64,000 bases of DNA from Kordiimonas aestuarii (lineage in GTDB: Bacteria > Pseudomonadota > Alphaproteobacteria > Sphingomonadales > Kordiimonadaceae). Location: NCBI RefSeq assembly GCF_025574465.1, contig NZ_JAOBPP010000011.1, positions 36,931 through 100,930 on the forward strand. Direction: 5' to 3'. The notes under the pieces were generated by a model. The model saw nothing but the letters and a program-made list of their open reading frames with translations. It did no database searches and was not told where the DNA came from. Each line of letters starts with the position of its first letter. Within the stretch, counting starts at the first letter, position 1. Made by a program: the position numbers and the translations under genes. Positions 30,609-39,516 of this stretch are shown one piece after another.

Positions 30609-31550
30609 ATGCTTGATGCTGCACGCCCCGATTTTGAGACCAAAAGCCGCCTGACCGAGTTGATCGCAAAACACGCCCACACGCCGGGCAAGGTACAGGG
30701 TGCCATTGACGGGGTGGAGTTTTACCGCGCCGAGGAACCAACCGAATGCCGGCCCGTGGTTTACCGCCCCTGCATCATCATCGTGGCGCAGGGCAGCAAA
30801 TGCGGGCTTCTGGGCGACCAGCAATATGAATATAACGCCTATAACTATCTGGTGCTTTCGGTGCCGCTGCCTCTGGTGGCGCAGGTGAAGGAAGCCAGCC
30901 GCGAAACCCCTTTCCTGTCCATGTGCATATCGGTTGACCCGGTCATGCTGGGTGACCTGCTGATCGACCTGGACGAAGACGCCGAAGGGTTGGACGACGA
31001 AGGGTACGGCGCGTCAAGCGTGGCGATGGAACAGGCCATTCACGCCGCACCGTTGACCGATCACATCGCGGGTGCGGCCGTGCGGCTGATTGAAGCCATG
31101 GACCACGAGACCGAGCGCAAGGTGCTGGCGCGCCAGATCGTGCGTGAGATTATCTACCGCGTGCTGGTGGGCGAACGCGGGGCCTGCCTGCGTGCCGCCG
31201 CGCGCCGGGGTGGCAAGTTTCACCAGTTGGCGGAGGTGCTGCGCACCCTGCACACAGAGTATAACCACGCCTTTTCCGTGCATGACATGGCCTCCATCGC
31301 GGGGATGAGCGCCACGGCCTTCCATGCCAACTTCAAGGCCATCACCTCAATGACACCCTTGCAGTATTTGAAGAACATCCGCCTGCATCAGGCGCGCAAC
31401 ATGATGATCCGTGATGGGTTGAACGCCTCCACCGCCGCGTTCCGCGTGGGGTATGCAAGCCCGTTCCAGTTCAGCCGGGAATACAAGCGCCTGTTTGGCG
31501 CGCCACCCAGCCGCGAGATCCGCGATGTGATGCCCGAACACGCGTTTTAG
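30609..31550 (+). CDS. AraC-family transcriptional regulator
   Basis: A 313-residue regulator. The N-terminal domain (about 1-190) is of the AraC_N type (CRPVVYRPCIIIVAQGSKCGLLGDQQYEYNAYNYLVLSVPLPLVAQV). The C-terminal ~100 residues hold two helix-turn-helix motifs (FSVHDMASIAGMSATAFHANFKAITSMTPLQYLKNIRLHQARNMM and ASTAAFRVGYASPFQFSREYKRLFGAPPSREI). AraC_N proteins often regulate oxidoreductases or transporters, but no target operon is adjacent, so the regulon is unknown. Confidence 0.92.
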   Translation: MLDAARPDFETKSRLTELIAKHAHTPGKVQGAIDGVEFYRAEEPTECRPVVYRPCIIIVAQGSKCGLLGDQQYEYNAYNYLVLSVPLPLVAQVKEASRETPFLSMCISVDPVMLGDLLIDLDEDAEGLDDEGYGASSVAMEQAIHAAPLTDHIAGAAVRLIEAMDHETERKVLARQIVREIIYRVLVGERGACLRAAARRGGKFHQLAEVLRTLHTEYNHAFSVHDMASIAGMSATAFHANFKAITSMTPLQYLKNIRLHQARNMMIRDGLNASTAAFRVGYASPFQFSREYKRLFGAPPSREIRDVMPEHAF

Positions 31551-31594
31551 CCCGCGGGGTTGGTCATACCCCCCGCCCCTGGCGTGGGTTTTGG

Positions 31595-32185
31595 CTATTG
31601 CGTGGGTTTTGGCGTGGCCGCTGGTTTGATCTTCGGCATCGGCGGCACGCTTTCCGGCACCCCCGCACCTGTATCCAGATAGAAAAAGTCAGTGATTTTC
31701 GAGACATCCATGACCGGCGGGTCATAGCTTGTGAGCCTGAGATCAGCCCGGATCGAGGTCAGCCCGATAAGATAGCGTACGTGGCCCTCACGGTCTTTGA
31801 ACGGCAGGCATTTGCTTCTCAGGTCCTGCTTTTCCCCGGTGGTCAGCGACAGCTCGCGCCGGAAAAAACCGCCACAGGGCGTATCCACCATCGCGGTAAA
31901 GGCATCGCGAAAGAAAGCCCGTTCATCCGGGTGGCACATATCAAGATAGTTGCCGCCGGTGGGGGCCCGGCGCAGAACCTGCTCAATCGCGGTACCGGCA
32001 AGCCGCACATAAATATCCTCGGCCGAGCGACGCTCAAGGATGAAGATAAACGGCAACAGGTCCTTTAATTCGGCCGGATTGAAAGCCAGCCGTGAGGGAA
32101 CGCCGCCCGCATCCGCGGCAAGGCGTCGCCAATATGCGTGAAAGACCTCAAACTGGTCGGCTCTCGGCAGGGCATGATCAACCAT
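31595..32185 (-). CDS. PAS_5-like domain protein
   Basis: A 196-residue protein, the clearest PAS_5 match of the three: FEVFHAYWRRLAADAGGVPSRLAFNPAELKDLLPFIFILERRSAEDIYVRLAGTAIEQVLRRAPTGGNYLDMCHPDERAFF, and DRE-x-x-VRYLIGLTSI. Ends FYLDTGAGVPESVPP with a Pro/Lys tail. It is convergent with the AraC gene. The role may be sensory; no partner is visible. Confidence 0.8.
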   Translation of the reverse strand: MVDHALPRADQFEVFHAYWRRLAADAGGVPSRLAFNPAELKDLLPFIFILERRSAEDIYVRLAGTAIEQVLRRAPTGGNYLDMCHPDERAFFRDAFTAMVDTPCGGFFRRELSLTTGEKQDLRSKCLPFKDREGHVRYLIGLTSIRADLRLTSYDPPVMDVSKITDFFYLDTGAGVPESVPPMPKIKPAATPKPTQ

Positions 32186-32539
32186 GGGTTAACTTTCAGC
32201 CGGAGAGTGTTAATAACTGGTGAAAATTTCATAGGATTTTAGCTTAGTTATGCATTTTTTCCCGTGGCCCCATGGCATGATGATCACAGTCTGAAACATA
32301 CGCCAGCACCATTACCTTCTGGCGTTCGCATGCGGCGACACGGTGCGGGAAACGCCCGCCCGCAGCCGCCAGCGCGGGCATCACGAACACTGCGCCGAAC
32401 CATTGCCGACAGCCTGCTGCGCACCCCACACTGACCCGAGACGGTTTTTACTTGCCGTGCCCCCCTCCGGCATCTAGCGTACTTCGGTGGGGTGCACTCC
32501 CTGCCTGCTGGCATCATAGGCCCATGATGGGGGGACCAT
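32186..32539. other. Intergenic region, nothing recognised
   Basis: About 350 bases between divergent genes. I see no supported gene; it must contain promoters for the genes on either side. Confidence 0.3.
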
Positions 32540-33208
32540 ATGGCGAATGAAAGCAAAGGCACAGCCGCCTGCCCGACATGCGGGCAAAAGGTACGCTTTC
32601 CAATGGACCGGGGGCACATAAAATTTGCCTGCCCGGGATGCAGCGCCGAACTTGAATGGTCGCCCGAGCAAAAAGACATCCCCATTGACGTTGACGTTAT
32701 GCCAGTTGACACCCCGCCCCCACCAACACCTACATCGGCACTGGCATCATCACAGGCATCATCACCGGGACCGGCATCTGACCCGGCACCTGACCCGGCC
32801 CCAGGCACGCGAAACCCGCCCCGGCTTGCAGGCGTTCTCTATCTGGCAGGCAGCCTCAGTGCTGCCTATGCGTCATACTGGCTTGATAAAAACGCAAATG
32901 AAAACATGGTCATGATCCTTGGCTTCATGGCCGCATTGGCATTGACCTATTACCTGTTTTTCCGTGCCATCAGGGTGGCAACGCGCTGGGGTGTCGGCGG
33001 CTCCATCGCTTTTCTCATCCTGCTGCAGGTTACCCTGCCTTTTGCCATGCCCTACCTGAAGGATATAGACATCGCTGGTTTACGCGGCACTGCCGGCGAG
33101 ATCACAGACAAAATCACCGGTCCTGACCTTGCCGGCAGCCACTTTGAGGGCGCGAGCCCTGAGAAAACAACCCCGTCCGAGATGGACGACCTGATGGAGG
33201 GCTGGTGA
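32540..33208 (+). CDS. Zinc-ribbon membrane protein
   Basis: A 222-residue protein. Residues ~10-35 form a zinc ribbon (CPTCGQKVRFPMDRGHIKFACPGC). A Pro/Thr/Ser-rich linker follows (TPPPPTPTSALASSQASSPGPASDPAPDPAPG), then three membrane segments (LAGSLSAAYASYWL, MILGFMAALALTYYLFFRAI, SIAFLILLQVTLPFAMPYL). It is followed one base later by the secreted 571-residue protein, so both are probably expressed together. No named family recognised. Confidence 0.75.
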   Translation: MANESKGTAACPTCGQKVRFPMDRGHIKFACPGCSAELEWSPEQKDIPIDVDVMPVDTPPPPTPTSALASSQASSPGPASDPAPDPAPGTRNPPRLAGVLYLAGSLSAAYASYWLDKNANENMVMILGFMAALALTYYLFFRAIRVATRWGVGGSIAFLILLQVTLPFAMPYLKDIDIAGLRGTAGEITDKITGPDLAGSHFEGASPEKTTPSEMDDLMEGW

Positions 33209-33209
33209 C

Positions 33210-34925
33210 ATGCGTATGCTTATAATGCTTCTATTTGCCGTCCTTCTCGCTTTGCCTGCCCAGGCGCAAGTGCCCAAGCGCGCCTCCAAGGATTATGCCA
33301 TCACCCACAGGATGCGAAACGTGGAAGATACCCGCATCCAGCCCTACGCAGGCCTTGAACTCAGCGGCAGCTTCAAGGTGTGGTACCTCTTGGGCGAACC
33401 GGTGGTGAACTGCACCGCCCGCTGGACCAACCCCGGCGTGTTGCAGGTGATACTGGACGATGGCACCCGCATCCTCTCCGAACCCGGTGAGGAGGAGATG
33501 TGGAACCTGATGCTGATGGCGCAGTTTCCAAACCCCGACAAGCAAGCCCGGCGGCTGACGAACGGCGGCGGCGCGCACCTGAGCGTGTTTTGCGATGCTG
33601 GTGTGGTGGCCCAGAATGGCAAGAATGGCTTCAACGTGGCAGGCAGCCCCAACTGGGACAAGTTCATCTGCGCGACACCCAAGAAGGTCGATACCCGCGA
33701 TATGTTCGACATCGACCGCGAACAGAAAGACCAGTGTGCGTCCGTGGGCGGTGACTGGCTTTCCCCGGCCGACGCCAAGAAGGCCGCCATCGCAGGCCTC
33801 AGCATTGACGAGGTTATGGTGCTGAGCGTGGAACTGAGCGCAGGCGAGACCCTGCGCCGGGCCGAGAAGATGTTGTGGCGGCAAAAGTCTTTCGCTTTCA
33901 AGCAAAGCCGTGCGAGCGCGATGCTCTCCCGTCTCAGCCAGAAAAACCAACCAGCAGCCATTGGTTTTGCACAACGGCAGTATGACCTTAACAGCAAAGC
34001 CAGCAAGCCCAGCCAGCAGGACCTGAAAAACTACGATGCCTTCATCAGCCAGCTTCAAACCGCGCTGGGGGAAACTGGCCCGACACGCGAATGGCGCGAC
34101 AAGCAGCAGGCGCTTGTGGGTGCCCAGCTTGAGCGCGTGGCAGATATTGACCGCGCCCTGAAGGCCCGCGAGGCCGAACTGGTCGCCTACCGCAACATCC
34201 TCACGGAGATGGCGAAAAACGCGCCCGAAGGCCCCACAAACCCGCTTGAGGAATATATCGTGGAAGAGCACACGCTCACGACCTTCACCAAACCCTACAG
34301 CGGTGATCACGGCCTCAAGAACAAATCGGGCCATGTGGTGGTTGAGCCCAAGCAAGGGCGATACAAGCCGCTGGTGGGCAAAAGTGGCACCAAATATGAT
34401 TTTTACATCGGGGACATGGACAATTTCAGCAAAACTTACTGGGTCATAGATAAACATGGCAGAAAGCTGGGGCTGGACCTCTATCGCGGGTACCCGCGCT
34501 TTCACGAAGATCTGGGCCTGATTTCCTTTGCAATAGGAGACAGGCACTCACGCCGCGCTTACCTCAGCGTTTATTCGCTTGCGGAAAAACGCGTGCTGTT
34601 CCACAGCGAGCAAACGCCGATCAGCGATACCTACCGCAACAAACAGCAAGTTCGTACCCGCGGCGAAAGGGGCGAAGCCAACACCTGGACCCGCGATTAT
34701 AACATGGACATATCCCGCACCATGATAGAAGGCAGGTTTGTCATCTATGGTTTCACGAACGGCCTGTACCCCTACAGGTTTGAAAACGAATGCACCGCAA
34801 AAACCGAAAAGGGCGAGGAACAAGGCGTGATGCCCGCCTTCATGTTTGACCTGGAAGCAAACCGCTTGCTGCGTCCGAGTGAACATCTGTGTGTGCCCAA
34901 CCCGAGCACGGATTGGCATAATTAA
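33210..34925 (+). CDS. Large secreted protein of unknown function
   Basis: A 571-residue protein with a signal peptide (MRMLIMLLFAVLLALPAQAQ). The middle (about 210-345) is helical and may form a coiled coil (RVADIDRALKAREAELVAYRNILTEMAKN). The C-terminal part is beta-rich, with repeated short strands (YWVIDKHGRKLGLDLYRGYPRF, GRFVIYGFTNGLYPYRFENECTA). Several Cys suggest an exported fold. It follows the zinc-ribbon membrane gene in a two-gene operon. I do not recognise it. Confidence 0.7.
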   Translation: MRMLIMLLFAVLLALPAQAQVPKRASKDYAITHRMRNVEDTRIQPYAGLELSGSFKVWYLLGEPVVNCTARWTNPGVLQVILDDGTRILSEPGEEEMWNLMLMAQFPNPDKQARRLTNGGGAHLSVFCDAGVVAQNGKNGFNVAGSPNWDKFICATPKKVDTRDMFDIDREQKDQCASVGGDWLSPADAKKAAIAGLSIDEVMVLSVELSAGETLRRAEKMLWRQKSFAFKQSRASAMLSRLSQKNQPAAIGFAQRQYDLNSKASKPSQQDLKNYDAFISQLQTALGETGPTREWRDKQQALVGAQLERVADIDRALKAREAELVAYRNILTEMAKNAPEGPTNPLEEYIVEEHTLTTFTKPYSGDHGLKNKSGHVVVEPKQGRYKPLVGKSGTKYDFYIGDMDNFSKTYWVIDKHGRKLGLDLYRGYPRFHEDLGLISFAIGDRHSRRAYLSVYSLAEKRVLFHSEQTPISDTYRNKQQVRTRGERGEANTWTRDYNMDISRTMIEGRFVIYGFTNGLYPYRFENECTAKTEKGEEQGVMPAFMFDLEANRLLRPSEHLCVPNPSTDWHN

Positions 34926-34992
34926 CCTCATAGCAACATGCCGGGTATTTTTTGCTTAAGCCTGTAGCCGCTACAAGGTTTAGCATGACACC

Positions 34993-35391
34993 ATGACTCA
35001 GGATAAAACGACCATACCCCGCCTGAATAGCAGCGCGAATGCCCGCAGGATGTCGTTAACCGCATTGGCAGGCGGCGGACTGCTTGGCGGCTTTGCCGCG
35101 TTTGTTGGCGCCTCCTGCTGTGTGTTGCCGCTGATACTGTTCAACCTTGGTGTCAGCAGCGCGCTGATCGCCCGGCTTGGCGTATTCGCCCGCTTTCAGG
35201 ACGCCTTCCTGCTTGGTGGCCTGCTTTTTGTTCTGGCCGGCGCACTGATGGCCTTTTGGGGTGGGCGTCGGCCGCGCCGGCGAACACTGGCCATGCTCGC
35301 CACAGCGGTCCTTTTCATGAGTGCCGCCTATATCATCCCGTCTTACGAGTTTGATCTGATGCTGCTGTTTGGCCTGCGGGGAGAAGGCTGA
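34993..35391 (+). CDS. MerT-like mercuric transporter
   Basis: A 132-residue membrane protein with three segments. The first contains the paired cysteines characteristic of MerT (FVGASCCVLPLILFNLGVSSALI). The second and third are FLLGGLLFVLAGALMAFW and LAMLATAVLFMSAAYIIPSY. MerT moves Hg(II) across the inner membrane to a cytoplasmic reductase. No merA, merR or merP is in the window, so the ion and physiological role are open. Its TGA overlaps the ATG of the next gene. Confidence 0.8.
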   Translation: MTQDKTTIPRLNSSANARRMSLTALAGGGLLGGFAAFVGASCCVLPLILFNLGVSSALIARLGVFARFQDAFLLGGLLFVLAGALMAFWGGRRPRRRTLAMLATAVLFMSAAYIIPSYEFDLMLLFGLRGEG

Positions 35392-35624
35392 TGAGCCTGA
35401 AACAGCAGATGGACCCGAAACGACAGTCCACCATTACCTGCCCGCAATGCGGCCACAAGGAAACGGAAACCATGCCAACGGATGCCTGCCAGTATTTTTA
35501 TGACTGCAAAGGCTGCGGCGCCCTGCTCAAGCCCACGCAGGGCGACTGCTGCGTATTCTGCTCCTACGGCACGGTGCCATGCCCACCTGTTCAGCAGGGT
35601 TGTGACTGCGGGCCTGCGCTCTGA
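35391..35624 (+). CDS. GDCCVxC-domain protein
   Basis: A 77-residue Cys-rich protein: CPQCGHKETETMP, then CKGCGALLKPTQGDCCVFCSYGTVPCPPVQ. The GDCCVFCSYG-x-x-PCPP block defines a small family found beside MerT-like genes, where some members carry selenocysteine at the first Cys. It is translationally coupled to the MerT-like gene and probably handles the same metal as a cytoplasmic chaperone, which is inference from context. Confidence 0.85.
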   Translation: MSLKQQMDPKRQSTITCPQCGHKETETMPTDACQYFYDCKGCGALLKPTQGDCCVFCSYGTVPCPPVQQGCDCGPAL

Positions 35625-35815
35625 TCACCGGGGGGGGCCGGACAGCACGCGGCAAAAGATTCCGCGTTTCCGCTGATAAACCCCTCAAAAGGCGGCAAAA
35701 ATTGCCGAACTAGGCAAAAAATTCGATATCAGGTTGAGACTATATCAAACACACCATTGTGGTGTAACCCGCATCACGCCGCCATTTCGGTAAAATTTTA
35801 ACTAAGTGTAAAAAC

Positions 35816-35831
35816 TGGCCCGCTTCATGCA
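35816..35831 (+). promoter_or_regulatory. Sigma-54-type promoter of flagellin
   Basis: TGGCCCGCTTCATGCA: GG and GC separated by exactly 10 bases, matching the TGGC-N8-TGC consensus. It lies about 80 bases upstream of the flagellin start codon. Class III/IV flagellar genes in alphaproteobacteria often use sigma-54. Confidence 0.65.
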
Positions 35832-35909
35832 TCTTAGTCGGGTGGTGCAAAACGCACCGTGCCTGAACAGAAGGTCAGGCTTTGGGGAATTAACCGGAGC
35901 ATCAGAACG

Positions 35910-37058
35910 ATGTTTTCAGTGAATACAAATGCAGGGGCCTTTGCCGCCCTCCAGAACCTGAATGCGACAGGCCGTTCGCTTGAGACGACACAGTCTCGCG
36001 TTAACACGGGCCTCAAGGTTGCATCCGCGCGGGACGACGCGGCCACCTATTCCATTGCACAAAACATGCGCGGTGATGTTGCGGGCTTCCGCGCCGTCGG
36101 CAATTCGCTTTCACGCGCACAATCCGAACTTGACGTCGCCATCGCGGGCGCCGAAGCCATCTCAGACCTGCTGATCCAGATGAAGGAAAAGGCCGTCGCC
36201 GCGAAGGACGATGGCATTGATGACGCCAGCAAGGACGCGCTGAACGCGGACTATCAGCAACTGATGGAGCAGATCACCTCCATCTCGGAGAACGCAACCT
36301 TCAACGGCAAGAACCTGCTGACCGGCGACACGCTTTCCGCCATCACCGACAGCACGGGCACATCGGGCGGCACCATCACCTCAAGCGGCAATACGCTTAC
36401 GACCAGTTCACTTGGGCTTGCAGACACATCCATCGGCGCAGGTGGCGGCAGCTATACGTTTAACTCCGTCGGCTCCAGCATCACCGGCTTCTCGTTCAAG
36501 GCCTATATTCAGGGCAATAACTTCCCTGAGGCCTACTCAACCATCTTTAACGAGATTTTTGAAGCGGAAGGCTGGATTTCGTCCGGTCAGGATGTAGTGA
36601 CGGACCTCATTGATGCGGGCGTCGACCCGGCTTCGGTCGATAGCACGCTACTGCAATGGTTCAACTCGGGTGACACCGGCTGGACCATACAGAACTCCAT
36701 CAATATCGGCACCATTGCGGAGACCGGCGAGTATGCCATCCAGGGCGGCGACGTTCTGGCTGCGGGCCCCGGCGGCGGGGACCCTGATGCGGCCGTTGAC
36801 GCCGTGGAAGCTGCCATCAGCACGGTCAATGATGTGCTGTCGAACCTGGGTTCCACGTCCAATCGGCTCGCAATCCAGCAGCAGTTTGCGGGCAGGCTCA
36901 GTGATAGCCTTGATGTGGGCATCGGTAACCTGGTCGACGCTGACATGGCCCGCGAAAGCGCGAACCTGCAGGCGTTCCAGACCAAACAACAGCTGGGGCT
37001 TCAGGCCCTTGGTATCGCCAACCAGTCGCCGCAAAGCGTGCTGTCGCTATTCCGTTAA
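35910..37058 (+). CDS. fliC: Flagellin
   Basis: A 382-residue flagellin. The N-terminal D0/D1 domain is MFSVNTNAGAFAALQNLNATGRSLETTQSRVNTGLKVASARDDAATYSIAQNMRGDVAGF. The C-terminal D0/D1 domain is NRLAIQQQFAGRLSDSLDVGIGNLVDADMARESANLQAFQTKQQLGLQALGIANQSPQSVLSLFR. The middle ~200 residues are variable and surface-exposed. It forms the flagellar filament. An upstream in-frame ATG at 35859 is rejected because homologues start at MFSVNTN. A sigma-54-type promoter precedes it and a terminator follows. Confidence 0.95.
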   Translation: MFSVNTNAGAFAALQNLNATGRSLETTQSRVNTGLKVASARDDAATYSIAQNMRGDVAGFRAVGNSLSRAQSELDVAIAGAEAISDLLIQMKEKAVAAKDDGIDDASKDALNADYQQLMEQITSISENATFNGKNLLTGDTLSAITDSTGTSGGTITSSGNTLTTSSLGLADTSIGAGGGSYTFNSVGSSITGFSFKAYIQGNNFPEAYSTIFNEIFEAEGWISSGQDVVTDLIDAGVDPASVDSTLLQWFNSGDTGWTIQNSINIGTIAETGEYAIQGGDVLAAGPGGGDPDAAVDAVEAAISTVNDVLSNLGSTSNRLAIQQQFAGRLSDSLDVGIGNLVDADMARESANLQAFQTKQQLGLQALGIANQSPQSVLSLFR

Positions 37059-37161
37059 CCTATGAGGATCTGAACACAGAATTTTGGGGGACGAGTAAAC
37101 AATCAGGAGAGTTTATTTCGGTAAGGGACCAGCGCAAAAGTGCGATCCTTATCTCTCCGAA

Positions 37162-37192
37162 AAGGGGCGCTGCACAACTGTGGCGCCCCTTC
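37162..37192 (+). terminator. Terminator after flagellin
   Basis: AAGGGGCGC and GCGCCCCTT arms with a loop TGCACAACTGTG, followed by TCTTG. About 105 bases after the flagellin stop. Confidence 0.75.
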
Positions 37193-37202
37193 TTGATTTG
37201 CG

Positions 37203-37248
37203 CGGGCAGGACTGGTTCGCAAGGGACTGGTTCGCAAGGGACTGGCTG
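37203..37248. repeat. 15-bp tandem repeat, about 2.5 units
   Basis: GGACTGGTTCGCAAG is repeated twice with a partial third (GGACTGGCTGAG) in noncoding DNA downstream of the flagellin terminator. Confidence 0.9.
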
Positions 37249-37403
37249 AGGAGCGCGACCGGGCACCTTGGCCACGCCAGCGCACTGTGGGGGGAACCCA
37301 CGGCACACACGGTCGAGGGTCTGCTGTAGCCCACGCGCGGAACCGGTGCTTTTCCAGACTGCAACTGTCTAACCGCTTGTCATGAAACACAGGGTGTAGC
37401 ACA

Positions 37404-38561
37404 ATGCGCGCCAAGTCAGGGCAACGCGAATTCATTCGCCTTCAACGGCACTTTCTTGGGGAACATTTCTTGGGTACACCATACCAGCAACAGGGGCGCC
37501 ACCAGTTCTGGCGAACTGCGGCTCGCGGTTGGCCGGACCGACCAGACCTGAAGAAACTTTATCGCAGAAAATTCAAGATCGCCCTCAAGGGCGGTGAACT
37601 GGTGGCCACAGCAGGCAGTTGTTTCGCGCAGCATATCAGGCGCGAGTTGATCGCACGTGACTGCGCCTTCCTCGATGTGGAACCGCCCATGCCCTTTATC
37701 GATGAGGCGACCCAGCACAAATTTGGCTTCAACCTTTTTTCCGCCCGCTACGGCAATATCTATACCACCGCGCAATTGCGCCAACTGGCCGAACGTGCCT
37801 TCGCCGTGCGTCAGTTTACGGACACGGTTTGGGAAGACGGCGGGCGCTTTTACGATGTCTTCCGTCCCACCATAGAGCCCGACGGCTTCAGGAGTCTGGC
37901 GGAACTCGAAGACAACCGCGAAAGCCACCTCTGGTCGGTCAGGAACCTTCTCTCAAGGACACAGGTTTTTATCTTTACCCTCGGGCTGACGGAAGCATGG
38001 CGCGCCCGTGCAGATGGTCTCGTGTATCCGCTGTGCCCCGGCACCACTGCTGGCAAGTTCGACCCGGAGAGGCACGAATTTGTCAATTATACCTGCGCTG
38101 ACGTGGTGCGCGACTTTGAGGCCTTCATGGAGATCGTGCAACGCAAAAACCCGGATATCCGGTTTGTGCTTACCGTCTCGCCTGTGCCGCTGGTAGCAAC
38201 CGCAACGGACGACCATGTGGTGGCCGCCACAAGCCATTCCAAAGCGATCCTGAGGACCGCCGCTGGCGAACTTTATAACCGTCATGCAAATGTCGATTAT
38301 TTTCCGTCCTACGAAATATTCACCACACCACTGGCCGCGGCCCGGTTTTATGCCGATGACAAACGCAATCCCACCCCGGAGGGAGTATCCCTCGCGATGG
38401 AGATGTTCTTCGCGGAACATGGCGAAGTGACCGATGGCACAAGCCCCCTCGCTCCAATGAGCGACCAGGACAAGGCCGCAGCAGATTTCATGGCGGAGGC
38501 CGCGAAGACAGAGGCCATCTGCGATGAAATACTGCTTGGTAACGAACAGCGTGGGACATAA
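37404..38561 (+). CDS. GSCFA-family protein
   Basis: A 385-residue protein with the family-defining motif ATAGSCFAQHIRREL near residue 75. NIYTTAQLRQLAERAF, VRNLLSRTQVFIFTLGLTEAWRARADGLVYPLCPG and RFVLTVSPVPLVATATDDHVVAATSHSKAILRTAAGELYNRHANVDYFPSYEI are typical. GSCFA proteins are SGNH-like hydrolases, often near surface glycan or flagellin genes. It is followed by an SGNH-type gene, suggesting a joint role in modifying a surface polysaccharide or the flagellum. A truncated copy lies at 39.5 kb. Confidence 0.88.
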   Translation: MRAKSGQREFIRLQRHFLGEHFLGTPYQQQGRHQFWRTAARGWPDRPDLKKLYRRKFKIALKGGELVATAGSCFAQHIRRELIARDCAFLDVEPPMPFIDEATQHKFGFNLFSARYGNIYTTAQLRQLAERAFAVRQFTDTVWEDGGRFYDVFRPTIEPDGFRSLAELEDNRESHLWSVRNLLSRTQVFIFTLGLTEAWRARADGLVYPLCPGTTAGKFDPERHEFVNYTCADVVRDFEAFMEIVQRKNPDIRFVLTVSPVPLVATATDDHVVAATSHSKAILRTAAGELYNRHANVDYFPSYEIFTTPLAAARFYADDKRNPTPEGVSLAMEMFFAEHGEVTDGTSPLAPMSDQDKAAADFMAEAAKTEAICDEILLGNEQRGT

Positions 38562-38601
38562 CACCAGCGCAAAAACAGACACAAAGACGAGCGACCGGAG
38601 A

Positions 38602-39294
38602 ATGCGACAGAAAATCCTGTTTCTTGGCGACAGTCACACTGCCGTAGTTATGCACGGCATGCGCAAGCTGCATCCCGAATTCCAGATCCTGGGCAACGGC
38701 CTGCCGTTTGGAACCCAGTATCCGATCACCTTTCATAGCGCTGAAAAGCCGCTGGTTTTCACACGTGATGTAGTCAACCAGCAGCTTCAGGCTTATCTTG
38801 CGCCGGTCGGCATTGAGGTGAACGACCTGCTGGATATTGAATTCCCGGTGGTTTATTGCTTGTCAGGCGTGACACAGACATCGCCCCGCAAACTTTGGGT
38901 ACGTCACCGGCCCTACCGGGACGAAACCTACCCCTACCTCCAGCACATCTCCCAAGCCTATCTCGAGGAGGCGTTGGGCGCCTATTACCAGCATCTCTTC
39001 CATTTCTTCGAGTTACTGACCAGCGCTGGCCGGACGCCAGTGGTCGTTATCGCACCCGCCCCGCACTTAAATGTCAACAAATCAGGCCTCCTGCACCGAT
39101 TGGTGCGCGAGTATGCAGTACTCAGGCTTGAGGAAAGGGGCGCAAAAGTGGTGGACATCAACGCAGCAACCACCAACGAGTACGACATACTCCTTGAAGA
39201 GTTCCAGGCGGACGCACCTGAAGATTGCGTGCACGCCAACGTGCGATGGGGCGAACTTGCGGCAAGGGAGATATGTACTCTCCTTGCGCTTTAG
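38602..39294 (+). CDS. SGNH-like hydrolase
   Basis: A 230-residue protein with block I KILFLGDSHTAV at its start and a block V-like DCVHAN near the end (D-x-x-H). PVVVIAPAPHLN forms the middle strand. These fit the SGNH hydrolase fold (esterase or acyltransferase). The chosen start at 38602 (MRQKILFLG) follows GGAGA; a longer start would overlap the GSCFA gene and push the catalytic block inward. It is probably co-transcribed with the GSCFA gene. Confidence 0.8.
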   Translation: MRQKILFLGDSHTAVVMHGMRKLHPEFQILGNGLPFGTQYPITFHSAEKPLVFTRDVVNQQLQAYLAPVGIEVNDLLDIEFPVVYCLSGVTQTSPRKLWVRHRPYRDETYPYLQHISQAYLEEALGAYYQHLFHFFELLTSAGRTPVVVIAPAPHLNVNKSGLLHRLVREYAVLRLEERGAKVVDINAATTNEYDILLEEFQADAPEDCVHANVRWGELAAREICTLLAL

Positions 39295-39488
39295 GCCCGT
39301 ACCCTGCTCTGTTGCCTTAGCCCTGCCATTGGCCCTGCCACGCCCCTAAAACACGCGTCATAGCGCAGCCTTCGCACTTGAGGCCCCGCGCCGGATAGGT
39401 CAGAATATTGACATATAAAATGCGCCGGTGGTTCACGCCACCGGGCGCCAGACCCACAAGGAATTTCCGCAGTGAGTACACTATATAA

Positions 39489-39516
39489 CAATCAGGATAT
39501 AACAATCAGGGGCTGC
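39489..39516. repeat. 14-bp tandem duplication
   Basis: ATATAACAATCAGG occurs twice in tandem (beginning near 39483), directly before the GSCFA fragment. Confidence 0.8.

Noticed and set aside
33231..34547. 438-codon minus-strand frame opposite the secreted 571-residue protein
   Set aside because: The plus-strand gene has a signal peptide and operon context; the minus frame is a shadow.
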